A stretch of 64,000 bases of DNA from Anoxybacteroides rupiense (lineage in GTDB: Bacteria; Bacillota; Bacilli; Bacillales; Anoxybacillaceae). The stretch is taken from contig NZ_JACIDF010000011.1 in the NCBI RefSeq assembly GCF_014196195.1, forward strand, positions 1 to 64,000, given 5' to 3'. The translations under genes and the position numbers were made by a program. Shown here piece after piece: positions 24,988 to 34,463 of the stretch (positions within the stretch are counted from its first letter, which is position 1; the number at the start of each line of letters is the position of its first letter). The notes under the pieces were generated by a model. It ran no database searches, was not told the DNA's origin, and worked only from the letters and a program-made list of their open reading frames with translations.

Positions 24988-25359
24988 TTGAAAAGGGATG
25001 ATAGCAAAACTTATAAAGCAATCAAACAACATAAGAGCCATTATCCGAATCCAATCAAGCTGCGCAAAGGGGAAACGGTTATCATTGGTGAAAAATATAA
25101 TGGAAATGAAGACTGGAAAAATGGGATATACTGTTTCACTGTTGATAATCGCTTAGAAGGCTGGGTGCCAGAACAAATCATCAAAAAACAAGGGAAACAT
25201 GGGGTAATTGTAGAGGATTATACGGCGAAAGAATTAGATGTTGAAATCGGTGAACAATTAATAAAATGCAAAGAACTCAATGGGTGGTATTGGATGAAAA
25301 AAATAGAAACACTAGAAGAAGGCTGGGTGCCGATTGAGAATGTAGTAGAATTAAAATGA
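24988..25359 (+). CDS. Tandem SH3-like domain protein
   Basis: This 123-residue protein has two successive SH3-like repeats, each ending in the same motif: LEGWVPEQIIKK near residue 60 and LEEGWVPIENVVELK at the C-terminus. YTAKELDVEIGEQLIKCKE has the typical first strands (ALYDY-like). There is no signal peptide, so it acts inside the cell or is released otherwise. TTG at 24988 follows CGGGGGTG. It stands alone with a terminator downstream. Function unknown. Confidence 0.7.
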   Translation: MKRDDSKTYKAIKQHKSHYPNPIKLRKGETVIIGEKYNGNEDWKNGIYCFTVDNRLEGWVPEQIIKKQGKHGVIVEDYTAKELDVEIGEQLIKCKELNGWYWMKKIETLEEGWVPIENVVELK

Positions 25360-25457
25360 ACGTATTCAATCTGAATATCTAGGAGCCTCTGTCCTTTATA
25401 CTTATGCATGAATATAGTGAAGGATGAATGTAAAACGCTTCAAAGGATCTGTTTTTG

Positions 25458-25489
25458 ACGATGCAGGTGTCTGAGCGGCATCGTTTTTA
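25458..25489 (+). terminator. Terminator after the SH3 gene
   Basis: CGATGC pairs with GCATCG and is followed by TTTTTAG, about 100 bases after the SH3 gene stop. Confidence 0.7.
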
Positions 25490-25652
25490 GATTCGTCTTT
25501 TGGGCGTTTGGTTTACCGTTCGTCCTTTGTTGTGTGCTGAAGGCAAGTCCAAAGACTTGTCTTGCGATTGTGGGTTTTTATGGACGTTATGCATTCCGTT
25601 TTAAGTGCATGTATATAAATGAAAACGCTAGTGAATTAGAAGGTGTGACATT

Positions 25653-27080
25653 TTGAAAACAACGAGACTTCATGACAAGATATTGATTTTTATGATGATC
25701 GCAGGAATCGCTCTTAGCCTGTTTTTTTTCATAAAGGGAGATGGGGCTAAGGATCAAGATCATCATATCAAAGGAAAAAACGAGAAGATGGAGCATACAA
25801 AATACTCTGGTGTGGATATTATCACCAATACAGACGATGAAGAAACGTACCGCAGTGCGATTCATTACCCGAAATTTCAAGGGGAGCGATTAAATCGTGA
25901 AATCGGTCAATATGTCAAAAGCACGGAACAAAAATTCCATGAAGAGTTGGGCAAAGGTGATCAAACCTTTTTAAAGAAACGTCCGGCTGTTTTTTACTTG
26001 ACCTTTGACATTTATCCTGTGATGGATCATATTTATTCTATTGTTTTTCATGAAGAAAGCTATTATGGAGGAGCAAACGGTAATCAACGCGTAAAAGTTT
26101 TCATTGTAGATGTGGAAAATGATCAATTCATTAACCAAACAGAGATGATTCAGAATACCGAACAAGCGAAAGAAAAGCTATACCATCTTTTACTGAATGC
26201 CTTTAAGCAGTCCAAGCAATACGGTCCATTTTTGTTTGAAGAAGAATTAGAAAATAAAATGAAACAAGATGGTGCATATGCCAATATGTATTTGACTAAC
26301 CAGTCATTCGTATTTATTTTTGATAAATATGAAGTAACGGCGGGGGCTGCGGGAACGCCTGAAATCTCACTGTCCTATGATCAAGTCAAAAATATTTTAA
26401 CAGAGAAATGGGCGGATCGGTTAAGCATTATCCCTGATAAGCCGGAAGATTTAACCGTTCCGAATGGAGATCGTGGAAATGAGTCCCCTTCTAATCCGCC
26501 GGCAGAGAAGCCATCATCCCCTCCATCCAAGAGGGTGGCGCTCACCTTTGATGACGGGCCGCACCCGCAGAATACGTTGAAGATATTAAATTTATTAAAA
26601 AAGTATGAGGCTAAGGCTACTTTTTTTATGTTGGGAAGCAGGGTTGATTTTTATCCAGACATTGCTAAAAAAATAGCAGAGGAAGGGCACGAGTTAGGAA
26701 ACCATACTTGGGATCACAAAGATCTGACGACTCTTAATAGCGCAGAAATAAGAAAAGAAATTCGCGATACAAATGAGATGATCAAAAAGACAACCGGTCG
26801 AGAGCCTACTGTGTTTCGCCCTCCGTACGGTGCCATAAACGATCAAGTCAAGAGAATGGTGGGCATGCCTGTCGTATTATGGACAGTCGATACGTTGGAT
26901 TGGCAATCTCACGATCCTCATGCTATGCTGCAAATAGTCAAAAAAAATGTGAAAGATGGATCCATCATTTTGATGCACGATATTCATGAATCAACGGCTG
27001 AAGCCGTGGAGCCGGTGTTGAAATATTTAAAAGATGAAGGCTATACCTTTGTGACGGTTTCAGAGTTAGAACAACATTAA
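25653..27080 (+). CDS. PdaC-like polysaccharide/peptidoglycan deacetylase
   Basis: This 475-residue protein has an N-terminal signal anchor (about residues 8-27), a DUF4163/DUF3298-type region (about 50-270), a Pro/Ser linker and a NodB deacetylase domain (about 290-475). The metal and catalytic motifs are present: TFDDGPHP with Asp300-Asp301, HTWDHKDL with His351 and His355, RPPYGA, and VLWTVDTLDW; the final His is in ILMHDIHE. The architecture and length match B. subtilis PdaC (467 residues), a MurNAc deacetylase. TTG at 25653 follows GAAGGTG. It acts at the cell surface. Confidence 0.88.
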   Translation: MKTTRLHDKILIFMMIAGIALSLFFFIKGDGAKDQDHHIKGKNEKMEHTKYSGVDIITNTDDEETYRSAIHYPKFQGERLNREIGQYVKSTEQKFHEELGKGDQTFLKKRPAVFYLTFDIYPVMDHIYSIVFHEESYYGGANGNQRVKVFIVDVENDQFINQTEMIQNTEQAKEKLYHLLLNAFKQSKQYGPFLFEEELENKMKQDGAYANMYLTNQSFVFIFDKYEVTAGAAGTPEISLSYDQVKNILTEKWADRLSIIPDKPEDLTVPNGDRGNESPSNPPAEKPSSPPSKRVALTFDDGPHPQNTLKILNLLKKYEAKATFFMLGSRVDFYPDIAKKIAEEGHELGNHTWDHKDLTTLNSAEIRKEIRDTNEMIKKTTGREPTVFRPPYGAINDQVKRMVGMPVVLWTVDTLDWQSHDPHAMLQIVKKNVKDGSIILMHDIHESTAEAVEPVLKYLKDEGYTFVTVSELEQH

Positions 27081-27181
27081 TTGAAAAAAGAGTGAGAGAC
27101 TTCTCCGGAAGTATGTTAAACAAGATTCATGGCTGAGCATTAAAAAGGAACTTTGTATGGATTTTATCAACACAACGATAG

Positions 27182-27214
27182 AAAGCCCCGCGGAGAAAAT
27201 TCCGAGGGGCTTCG
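27182..27214 (-). terminator. Hairpin, possible terminator of the VOC gene
   Basis: AAGCCCC and GGGGCTT, extended by GCGGA/TTCCG, form a stem. On the minus strand it is followed by TCTATC, a weak tail. It lies about 115 bases past the VOC stop and 100 bases after the pdaC-like stop, so it could serve both. Confidence 0.45.
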
Positions 27215-27328
27215 TGTCATTGCAAAGTATGCCAATAAAGCGAAGGATCGCCAACAGTTCTTTTGTTTGCTTCTGCTGTCTCCCTGCGGATGAAAAGGAG
27301 TCTCGCTAAAGCCGAATAATCCCCATAA

Positions 27329-27772
27329 TTAAAAATCGTGTCTTGTGACAACGAACTGAATGACAACACCAAATGGATCTCGAATCATGGCATAGCCGGA
27401 GCTGAAGGAGTTTGCCTGAAGCGGCATTAATACGGTCACATCTTGCTGCTCCGTAACAGCCTCATAAAGCTTTTGAATGGTTGCTTGATCTTTCGATTGT
27501 ATGCACAAAGAAAAGCTATTTCCAAGTTGCCACGGTCTCGATGGATCTGTCGCTTCTTCGGCAATCATCATCTTATTTTGTCCGATTTCTAGTACCGAAT
27601 GTGTAATATACTCATCTTGCCCCTCGCTATATTCAAAAGCGGGATCGATTTCTTTCATTTGCTTATAAGTCACTTTTAAAAGCACCTTGGCCTGTAAATA
27701 TTTTTCGTAAAATGCGATAGCATTCGCCGCTTGGCCGTTTAAAGATAGAAACGGAATCACTTCAAAATTCAT
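27329..27772 (-). CDS. VOC/PhnB-like glyoxalase-fold protein
   Basis: This 147-residue protein has the PhnB-type VOC fold. It begins MNFEVIPFLSLNGQAANAI with FYEKYL, has the central NKMMIAEE and FSLCIQ strands, and ends GYAMIRDPFGVVIQFVV. The DxFG(V)xW-like end fits the family. AGGAGGGAGC precedes the ATG. It is divergent from a WYL-domain regulator 155 bases away, a pairing often seen in Bacilli, so that regulator may control it. Substrate unknown. Confidence 0.85.
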   Translation of the reverse strand: MNFEVIPFLSLNGQAANAIAFYEKYLQAKVLLKVTYKQMKEIDPAFEYSEGQDEYITHSVLEIGQNKMMIAEEATDPSRPWQLGNSFSLCIQSKDQATIQKLYEAVTEQQDVTVLMPLQANSFSSGYAMIRDPFGVVIQFVVTRHDF

Positions 27773-27926
27773 ATAGCTCCCTCCTGTTTTTCATTCATGA
27801 ATGTGTGGATCCATGCATAAATCATGCAAAAAAAATCATCCTACACACCCCACCTCTTAATCACCATTGCTTTTTTAGTGTATAATAAAAAGGTGACAGA
27901 ATACGGCACCAATAGAGGGGATGTTT

Positions 27927-28853
27927 ATGAAAAAAGCCGAACGATTAAATCTGATGCTCAAATTTATCAATCAAAAAAAGCGGTTTACTTTAAGTGACTT
28001 AATGGCTGAATTTCACATTTCCAAAAGAACGGCCCTCCGCGACATCGCTTCGTTGGAAGAAATGGGAGCGCCCATATATGTAGAGTATGGACGGAACGGA
28101 GGATATTACTTGCTCGATCAAATGAAATTACCGCCCATCTCCTTTAATAGCCAAGAAGTGTATGCCCTCTATCTTTCGCTTCAAGTATTAGAAGGATTTA
28201 CCGATCTCCCGTTTAAAGTCACCTATGAATCGATTCATAGAAAGTTCCATGATGCTTTAAGCGATCAGCAAAAGGAGAAGATCGCCAGAATCAAAAACAG
28301 GGTAGTGTTTTATCAAACGAAACAGGTAACCAAATGTCCATGTCTGGAGATGATGATGACCGCGATTATTGAGCATAACGTGCTAAAAATCCGTTACCGT
28401 GATGCGGAGCGATTGATTCAGCCATTGGTTATTTACGCTTTAAAAGGACATTGGTATTGCCAAAGCTTTGATATGGAAAAGAGGGAATATCGCGTTTTTC
28501 GCTGTGACCGCATCTTGCATGCAGAGTTGACGGAAACAGAGCCTTTGAACGAATTGGAGCATGTTACGATGTTAAATAGCCACTCTTTATGGAAGCCTTC
28601 CGAGAAGGCGATATCGTTTAAGTGTTTACTGGATGACGGCGGGATCGCTATTTTTCAAACCGAGCATTACCCTTCGATGCGGCTTGTTCACGAGGAGAAT
28701 CACACCTATTTAATAGGCACCTTTGAGCCAAATGAATGGAATTTTATCGTGAGATACTTAAGCAGGTATGGAAAATCGTTAAAAATCATTGAGCCGGAGG
28801 AATTGAAAATACATATGAAAGAATATTATATGGATTTCATTCGTCAGTTATAA
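27927..28853 (+). CDS. HTH-11/WYL-domain transcriptional regulator
   Basis: This 308-residue regulator is of the YafY/DeoR-like type. The N-terminal helix-turn-helix is RFTLSDLMAEFHISKRTALR (about residues 19-38) followed by the wing YGRNGGYYLL. The WYL domain lies at about 135-220, with KGHWYCQSFDMEKREYRVFR. ATG 27927 is spaced six bases from AGAGGGG; the ATG at 27921 abuts it. It is divergent from the VOC gene. WYL domains usually bind nucleotides or small ligands; the ligand is unknown. Confidence 0.88.
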   Translation: MKKAERLNLMLKFINQKKRFTLSDLMAEFHISKRTALRDIASLEEMGAPIYVEYGRNGGYYLLDQMKLPPISFNSQEVYALYLSLQVLEGFTDLPFKVTYESIHRKFHDALSDQQKEKIARIKNRVVFYQTKQVTKCPCLEMMMTAIIEHNVLKIRYRDAERLIQPLVIYALKGHWYCQSFDMEKREYRVFRCDRILHAELTETEPLNELEHVTMLNSHSLWKPSEKAISFKCLLDDGGIAIFQTEHYPSMRLVHEENHTYLIGTFEPNEWNFIVRYLSRYGKSLKIIEPEELKIHMKEYYMDFIRQL

Positions 28854-28968
28854 AAAATAAAAAGACAACTATCCCCAAGCTAAAAACCATGAGGAAAAAG
28901 GCTGAATTTGTTATGATCATGATGAACCATTCAGAAATTTTGCATGGCTTGTATAGGAGGGAAATCCA

Positions 28969-29718
28969 ATGAATCCAGTCATTGAAACGATTTTACAGCA
29001 CCGTTCTATTCGGAATTTTGCGGATCAGCCTTTGTCCGATGAGCAAATTCGCACCATTGTCGAGTGCGCCCAAGCGGCCTCTACGTCCAGCTTTGTTCAA
29101 GCTTACTCAATCATTGGAGTCAAAAATAAAGAAGTGAAACGAAAGCTTGCCGAGCTGGCTGGGAATCAGTCTTATGTAGAGAATAATGGCCACTTTTTTG
29201 TCTTTTGCGCGGATTTATATCGCCATCAAATCATTGGTGAAATGGAACATATGGATGTATCGGCATCATTAGAAAGCACCGAAAAGTTTATGGTCTCCCT
29301 GATCGACACGGCGTTGGCTGCGCAAAATGCTGTAATAGCGGCGGAGTCGATGGGATTGGGAGTCTGTTATATCGGGGGTTTACGGAACCATTTACCTGAA
29401 GTATGTGAGCTCTTAAACATCCCGCAACGGGTCATTCCGTTATTCGGAATTGCCGTAGGATATCCGGCGCAAGCCCCAGACAAAAAGCCGCGGTTGCCTT
29501 TTCAGCATATTTACCATGAGGAGACATACCAGCAGGATCGCACCGAGTTCGAAAAACAATTGGGGCAATATAATGAAGTGATTTCTTCATATTATCAAAA
29601 ACGCACCAATGGAAAACGGGATGACACATGGACGGGACAAATGGCCAATATGTTAAGTAAGCCAGTCAGAATGTATATGAAGGAATTTGTCGAAAGCCAA
29701 GGCTTCAACTTAAAATAG
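28969..29718 (+). CDS. NfrA-like NAD(P)H-dependent oxidoreductase (nitroreductase family)
   Basis: This 249-residue flavin enzyme begins MNPVIETILQHRSIRNFAD with AQAASTSSFVQAYSIIGV, the FMN-binding Arg/Ser pattern of NfrA/NfsA enzymes. GLGVCYIGGLRN and FGIAVGYPAQAPDKKPRLP are further landmarks. The length matches B. subtilis NfrA (249). Such enzymes reduce FMN, nitroaromatics or disulfides. AGGAGGG precedes the ATG. It is a single gene with no clear partner. Confidence 0.9.
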   Translation: MNPVIETILQHRSIRNFADQPLSDEQIRTIVECAQAASTSSFVQAYSIIGVKNKEVKRKLAELAGNQSYVENNGHFFVFCADLYRHQIIGEMEHMDVSASLESTEKFMVSLIDTALAAQNAVIAAESMGLGVCYIGGLRNHLPEVCELLNIPQRVIPLFGIAVGYPAQAPDKKPRLPFQHIYHEETYQQDRTEFEKQLGQYNEVISSYYQKRTNGKRDDTWTGQMANMLSKPVRMYMKEFVESQGFNLK

Positions 29719-29785
29719 CTTTTATTGCGATATCGGATATGGATGGAAAGCGGGCACAGGAACTATTTTTTACTTTGGAGGCCAT

Positions 29786-30616
29786 ATGAAAATTAGTAAG
29801 CTTTATTTTCATATTCATTATTGCAATTGGAAGGACCCCCATTCATCGGGAAATCGTGTGCGGAAAGTCGCCAGAACTTTGCAGCATCATGCTTTCCTAT
29901 TTTTTGATAAAGGGAAGGGCAATTTTACGATCGGAAAAAAGCGATATGCCATTCAAGAAGGCAGGCTGTTTTATGTTGCTCCTCATGTATTCCATTCGCT
30001 TGAACTGGATCCAAAGACGCCTTTCTGTTGTCTTACCGTCCATTTTAGCTATGCGAGCGTGCATTTTAATGATCTGCAATGGGAGATCAAACAAGAGACG
30101 GATATCCTTCCTTTGCCGTCTGTTCAAGAAGTGAAAGACAATTATCAGGTGGGAGATCTGTTTAAAAAATTAGTGGATAGCTGGAATGCGAAGCTGCCCG
30201 GATATGAATTTCTTGCGAAAACGCTGCTGCAGCAATTGCTCATTGCCCTTTATCAAAACAATAAAAGGAAAGATCGCAATGATTCTGTCGCTTTAAAAGT
30301 GGAAAAAATGATTCAGTATATGCATCAAAACGTGACGCGAAAGATAACGTTGGCTGAATTGTCGGAAATGACACAGCTATCCCCTTCCTATTTGTCGAGA
30401 ATGTTTAAAGACATTACCGGATATTCTGTGATTGGTTTTTTTAATAAGATCAAAATGGATAAAGCAAAAGAATTGATGATGGAAGGCAATAAAAAAGTGA
30501 AAGAAGTGGCGCAGGCGCTTGGGTTTGTTGATGAGTTTTATTTTAGCCGGCTATTCAAGCGAATGGAAGGGATCAGTCCTTCTGAATTTTATAGCAAAAA
30601 TGTCCATGGATTATAA
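29786..30616 (+). CDS. AraC-family transcriptional regulator
   Basis: This 276-residue protein has an N-terminal cupin sensor (about residues 1-150; FDKGKGNFTIGKKRYAIQEG, FYVAPHVFHSLEL) and a C-terminal AraC HTH pair (about 180-276). The HTH signature is ITLAELSEMTQLSPSYLSRM and VAQALGFVDEFYFSRLFKR. GGAGG precedes the ATG. An MFS transporter and an isochorismatase-like gene follow on the same strand and are the likely targets; the inducer is unknown. Confidence 0.9.
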   Translation: MKISKLYFHIHYCNWKDPHSSGNRVRKVARTLQHHAFLFFDKGKGNFTIGKKRYAIQEGRLFYVAPHVFHSLELDPKTPFCCLTVHFSYASVHFNDLQWEIKQETDILPLPSVQEVKDNYQVGDLFKKLVDSWNAKLPGYEFLAKTLLQQLLIALYQNNKRKDRNDSVALKVEKMIQYMHQNVTRKITLAELSEMTQLSPSYLSRMFKDITGYSVIGFFNKIKMDKAKELMMEGNKKVKEVAQALGFVDEFYFSRLFKRMEGISPSEFYSKNVHGL

Positions 30617-30722
30617 TATCGTGCATGGTATAAAGCCCATCCGGAAGCTAAAATGAGAATGTGATTGTTCATTGTTCTTGCTGGACAATGGAATGATAAG
30701 CAGAAGGAGGGCTTATTTTTTT

Positions 30723-31946
30723 TTGCAAATTTGGAAGAGGAATTTATTGGTCTGCTGGTTTGGAATGTTTGTCACAAGTGTCGGAATGAGCCAGCTTGCG
30801 CCCGTATTGCCGCTCTATATTAAGCAGCTTGGCGTTCACAACTCCGCTTCCATTGATCAATTTTCCGGAATGGCTTTTGGGATTACTTATATCATTTCTG
30901 CCATTTTTTCGCCGATTTGGGGACGGGCGGCAGACAAATTTGGACGAAAGCCGATGCTTTTGCGGGCGAGTCTTGGCATGGCCATCGTGATAGGTTGGAT
31001 GGGATTTGCCCGCAATGTGTATGAGCTGATCGGCTTAAGGGCATTGCAAGGAGTGATTACAGGCTATGGTACAGCCTGTACGACCTTGATTGCCACGCAG
31101 ACGGATCATGAACACGCCGGCTGGGCTCTAGGAACACTTTCAACCGCCAATATCGCTGGTTCTTTGCTCGGACCGTTGATTGGCGGCTTTATCGAAGATC
31201 ATTTTGGTTTGCAAAATGTCTTTTTGATGACAGGAGCCCTTTTGCTGATCGCCTTTGTGGCCACCGCTTTATTTGTGCAAGAAGTTTTTTCTCGACAAAA
31301 CCGAGAGGCGCTTAGCAGCAAAGAGGTGTGGAATATTGTTCCTGAAAAAAGCCTGACGATCACGTTGCTTGTCACCTTTTTTATATTGACGCTGGCGATG
31401 TATTCGGTTGAACCCGTTATCACTGTATATGTGGCGGAGTTATCTAAAAATGCTGATCATATTGCATTATTAGCTGGAATGATATTTTCGGCTTCGGGGC
31501 TGGCAAACATTATTGCTGCTCCAAGGTTGGGACGGCTTTCGGATCAAATTGGTGCGCAGAAGGTCATATTAGGGGCGTTAATCGTCGCTGGACTCATTTT
31601 TATCCCGCAAGCTTTTGTGCATCATCCGTGGCAGTTGATGATTCTTCGCTTTTTATTAGGATTGGCAGCAGCAGGCTTGACTCCTTCTGTTAATACGCTA
31701 GTAAAAAGAATCACACCGGATTCTTTGACAGGGAGAGTTTTTGGTTTCAGCATGGCCGCAGGGTATTTAGGCGTATTTGGCGGCTCTGTTTTTGGCGGAC
31801 AAGTGGCCGCTCATTTAGGCGTTCGATATGTCTTTTTGATGACAGGAGCGCTGTTGCTGATCAATGCTTTATGGGTTTATGTGAAGGTGTATAAAAAGCT
31901 TAATTTACAACAAGAGACAATCTATATGAAAAGCAAAATATTATAA
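30723..31946 (+). CDS. MFS multidrug-type efflux transporter (MdtG-like)
   Basis: This 407-residue transporter has 12 spans. MFS motif A is GRAADKFGRKPMLLRA near residue 76, and LRALQGVITGYGTACTTL and GPLIGGFIEDHFG follow motifs B and C of proton-driven drug exporters. TTG at 30723 lies downstream of AAGGAGGG (13 bases); an in-frame ATG at 30672 would lack a site and would put the SD inside the gene. Fifteen bases separate it from the next gene, so the two form an operon behind the AraC regulator. Confidence 0.82.
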   Translation: MQIWKRNLLVCWFGMFVTSVGMSQLAPVLPLYIKQLGVHNSASIDQFSGMAFGITYIISAIFSPIWGRAADKFGRKPMLLRASLGMAIVIGWMGFARNVYELIGLRALQGVITGYGTACTTLIATQTDHEHAGWALGTLSTANIAGSLLGPLIGGFIEDHFGLQNVFLMTGALLLIAFVATALFVQEVFSRQNREALSSKEVWNIVPEKSLTITLLVTFFILTLAMYSVEPVITVYVAELSKNADHIALLAGMIFSASGLANIIAAPRLGRLSDQIGAQKVILGALIVAGLIFIPQAFVHHPWQLMILRFLLGLAAAGLTPSVNTLVKRITPDSLTGRVFGFSMAAGYLGVFGGSVFGGQVAAHLGVRYVFLMTGALLLINALWVYVKVYKKLNLQQETIYMKSKIL

Positions 31947-31961
31947 TGAGGAGAGAGCGCG

Positions 31962-32531
31962 ATGAATGAAAACATTAAAGCCGAGAAAACAGCACTTGTC
32001 GTCATTGATCTGCAAACAGGAATTGTCAATAGATCACATTCTCCTTACACAGGAGCACAAGTGGTTGAAAATGCCAGTAAATTAGTGCATGCATTCACGC
32101 AGAAGGGGGCTTTTGTTGTTCTCGTTAAAGTTTCCTCTCTAGATGGGAAGGATATGTTACAGCCGCCTGCAGACTTGAAAACCCAGTCGATCTCGTTTCC
32201 GGAAGGATGGGATCGTTTAGTGCCTGAATTCGATCAGATCCCAAATGTCCATGTAATCACCAAAAGACAATGGGGCGCATTTTATGGTACGGAGCTTGAT
32301 TTGCAGCTGCGCCGCCGCGGAATTGATACGATTGTGTTATGTGGAATTTCTACTTCCATTGGTGTAGATACGACCGCACGGGAAGCATATCAGCATGGTT
32401 ATCAGCAAATTTTTGTGGAAGACGCCATGACGGCTGCAACAAAAGAAGAGCATGAGTATGTTTGTCGATATATTTTTCCGAGAATCGGCCGAATTCGAAC
32501 AAGTCAGGAAGTGCTTGAGCTTCTTGTTTAA
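31962..32531 (+). CDS. Isochorismatase-fold protein, YecD-like, lacking the catalytic Cys
   Basis: This 189-residue alpha/beta protein has the cysteine-hydrolase fold. Asp16 (VVIDLQTG) and the Lys in ITKRQWGAF are kept, but the nucleophile Cys position reads [13 protein letters not shown], with Gly where Cys is expected. E. coli YecD has the same change. The end [16 protein letters not shown] also fits YecD. It therefore may not hydrolyse like isochorismatase; activity unknown. It is distinct from the true isochorismatase DhbB at 44068. It follows the MFS gene by 15 bases, with AGGAGAG before the ATG. Confidence 0.85.
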   Translation: MNENIKAEKTALVVIDLQTGIVNRSHSPYTGAQVVENASKLVHAFTQKGAFVVLVKVSSLDGKDMLQPPADLKTQSISFPEGWDRLVPEFDQIPNVHVITKRQWGAFYGTELDLQLRRRGIDTIVLCGISTSIGVDTTAREAYQHGYQQIFVEDAMTAATKEEHEYVCRYIFPRIGRIRTSQEVLELLV

Positions 32532-32548
32532 CATGCCCCGCCGAAAAA

Positions 32549-32575
32549 TCTCCCACCTCTAAACGAAGTGAAGGT
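32549..32575. repeat. 27-bp repeat copy 1 (IS200/IS605 end-like)
   Basis: CACCTCTAAACGAAGTGAAG lies within a 27-bp sequence that differs at only one base from 39494-39520. CACCT/AGGT arms allow a small hairpin. Both copies begin 15-18 bases after the stop codon of a plus-strand gene. Such sequences resemble the right end of IS200/IS605-type elements. Confidence 0.6.
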
Positions 32576-32692
32576 TATATGGAAGCAGCCAATCACTTAT
32601 AAGCCCGATGTGGCGAAAAAGGATAAGTGATTTCAAACGGGCAGACATATGAAACGGGGTGCATCAAAACGAGGTCTATCATTTGTGACTCT

Positions 32693-32737
32693 TTCAACAC
32701 ACGCAGTGGATTTTGTCATGATCCTAAGCGTGTGTTT
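32693..32737 (+). terminator. Terminator downstream of the AraC-MFS unit
   Basis: AACACACGC pairs with GCGTGTGTT and is followed by TTTTTGATA. It is the best candidate end for the plus-strand unit closing with the YecD-like gene. Confidence 0.7.
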
Positions 32738-32977
32738 TTTGATATACGCTCATCCGCTTATCATCAAAGATGGAACTTATAACCGCCGCAAAAGCACCCT
32801 GTTTTTGCGGCGGCGGGAGGCAAGTCACTCGCTTGCCTCGGTTGTGCTCAAGTGTGATTCGACCGCTGAACAACCAGCCGCTTCTAGGCCCATTCATCGG
32901 TCCGTACGGGGTGTGGTTTAACTTGTTAAATATTGACGCATTATATTGTATCGATATGGTGTGAACTCCTCATAGCA

Positions 32978-33553
32978 TCACGAGGAAGGAACGTATGAAA
33001 TAACAAAATGCAAAATCGCCAGCGCTGAAGAGGGATTGATATATTTATGAGGGCGATCTCCTTTAAAGCGGATCGAGTCGAATTCTTCTAAATGATACGT
33101 TTGTCCGTCTACCTCCACTGCTAGTTGTCCAGACATAACCGTTATAAATTCAACCACCCCTGGCCGATGGGCTTCTGAAGTATATTCTCCATATGGCTGC
33201 AAATATCCGCGATACAGTTCCATAGAACCGTGGGAGTGAAATAACGGTTCAGCAATGAATACCTCATTGGAGCTGCTCAATTTAAGAGCATCCTGCTTCC
33301 TTGCGATGGAGACCTCTGCTTCGATCGATAATAGTGCCGTAATGGGAATATGGAGGCCATTGGCGATTCTCCAGATGACGGATAAGGTTGGATTGGCTTC
33401 TCCATGTTCAATTTTAAGTAGTGTTAATTTACTGACACTGGTTTGTTTAGCTAGTGCTTCGATACTCATTCCTTTACTGATTCGAAATTGCCGGAGATTG
33501 GCGCCGATGCGCTTTCCTACATTTTGTTCTTCAAAGGCTGCTTCCTTGTTCAT
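32978..33553 (-). CDS. XRE-family regulator with cupin domain
   Basis: This 191-residue protein has an N-terminal XRE helix-turn-helix (ISKGMSIEALAKQTSVSKLT, about residues 25-44, then IEHGEANPTLSVIWRIA) and a C-terminal cupin (about 110-190; HRPGVVEFITVMSGQLAVEV, YHLEEFDSIRF, HKYIN). ATG 33553 follows AAAGGAGGTC; longer in-frame starts have no site. It is divergent from azlCD, an arrangement common for this regulator type, so it probably represses or activates that exporter in response to an amino acid or analogue. Confidence 0.9.
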   Translation of the reverse strand: MNKEAAFEEQNVGKRIGANLRQFRISKGMSIEALAKQTSVSKLTLLKIEHGEANPTLSVIWRIANGLHIPITALLSIEAEVSIARKQDALKLSSSNEVFIAEPLFHSHGSMELYRGYLQPYGEYTSEAHRPGVVEFITVMSGQLAVEVDGQTYHLEEFDSIRFKGDRPHKYINPSSALAILHFVISYVPSS

Positions 33554-33770
33554 GTTGACCTCCTTTATCAATAACATTGTATATTTCATTAAATGAAAAA
33601 GTATATTTTAATATACAAAATGTAATTTTTTATATTATAATATATTATAAGTATATTTTATTATATCAGCTTTTCCTCTCCTTATATATCTATACCATAA
33701 AGTTTTTCTTTGAAGGACAGGCGGGAATGAGCAAGTAGGGTTCATTTCAACATAAGGAGTGGTAAGTAAA

Positions 33771-34463
33771 ATGAGCGATAAAAAGAAATCTTGGAGCGAT
33801 GGGATAGCTGAAGCACTGCCACTGGCCATTGCGATCGGGGCATACGGATTGTCTTACGGTGTGCTGGCTGTACAAGCGCACTTTAGCTGGATCAGTGCGG
33901 TGGCGATGTCTATGTTTGTCTTTTCTGGCTCTGTTCAACTGATAACCGTGGCAATGCTTACTTCGGGAGCTAGTGTCGGCAGTGTTTTCGTTACCGCCAC
34001 ACTACTTAATTTGCGTAACTTATTATACGGAGCTGCTCTTGCTGAAGGCATTGCGCCCGCGAAGAAATGGCGCTGGCTGCTCTCCTTTGGTGTATCTGAT
34101 GAACCTTTTGTATTAGGAAGCTCGCGGTTTAAGAAGTATGGACCGGATCCGCTTTATTTTGCGGTTGTGGCCGGAACCTTTTATTTTGTTTGGGTGGTCT
34201 CCTCATTGGTTGGTTCGCTCATGAGCAATCAAGCCGACCCGCAAAAATGGGGGCTGGATTTGGCCTTTCCGGTGACGTTTGCTGCTCTGCTCATTCCGGG
34301 CATTAGAGAAAAACCAGCGGTAGCGACAGCACTGGCTGCTGTCTTCATTGCGCTTGGGCTTGAAGCTTGGCAGCCAGGGAATGAGTGGACCATTATTGTG
34401 ACTGGAATGGTCGCGCCGTTTGCGGGTCTTTATTGGAGCAGGGGGGATCGACAACATGCTTAA
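33771..34463 (+). CDS. azlC: Branched-chain amino acid exporter subunit AzlC
   Basis: This 230-residue membrane protein of the AzlC family is the large subunit of an amino-acid (4-azaleucine) exporter. It has five to six spans, and PLAIAIGAYGLSYGVLAVQA, FVFSGSVQLITVAML, LLNLRNLLYGAAL and GVSDEPFVLGSSRF are family landmarks. ATG 33771 follows AAGGAG at 11 bases. It overlaps azlD by 8 bases. A divergent XRE-cupin regulator lies upstream. Confidence 0.93.
   Translation: MSDKKKSWSDGIAEALPLAIAIGAYGLSYGVLAVQAHFSWISAVAMSMFVFSGSVQLITVAMLTSGASVGSVFVTATLLNLRNLLYGAALAEGIAPAKKWRWLLSFGVSDEPFVLGSSRFKKYGPDPLYFAVVAGTFYFVWVVSSLVGSLMSNQADPQKWGLDLAFPVTFAALLIPGIREKPAVATALAAVFIALGLEAWQPGNEWTIIVTGMVAPFAGLYWSRGDRQHA

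Larger units (their letters stand above)
32532..32977. other. Intergenic with repeat and hairpins
   Basis: No gene is seen in about 445 bases. It holds one copy of a 27-bp repeat (32549-32575), a terminator (32693-32737) and a GC-rich hairpin (CCGCCGCAAAA with TTTTGCGGCGG, 32784-32815). Short frames here cross these structures and are not called. Confidence 0.5.

Noticed and set aside
32649-32964. Two plus-strand frames of 90 and 64 codons
   Set aside because: They cross a terminator and a GC-rich hairpin and have no family resemblance.
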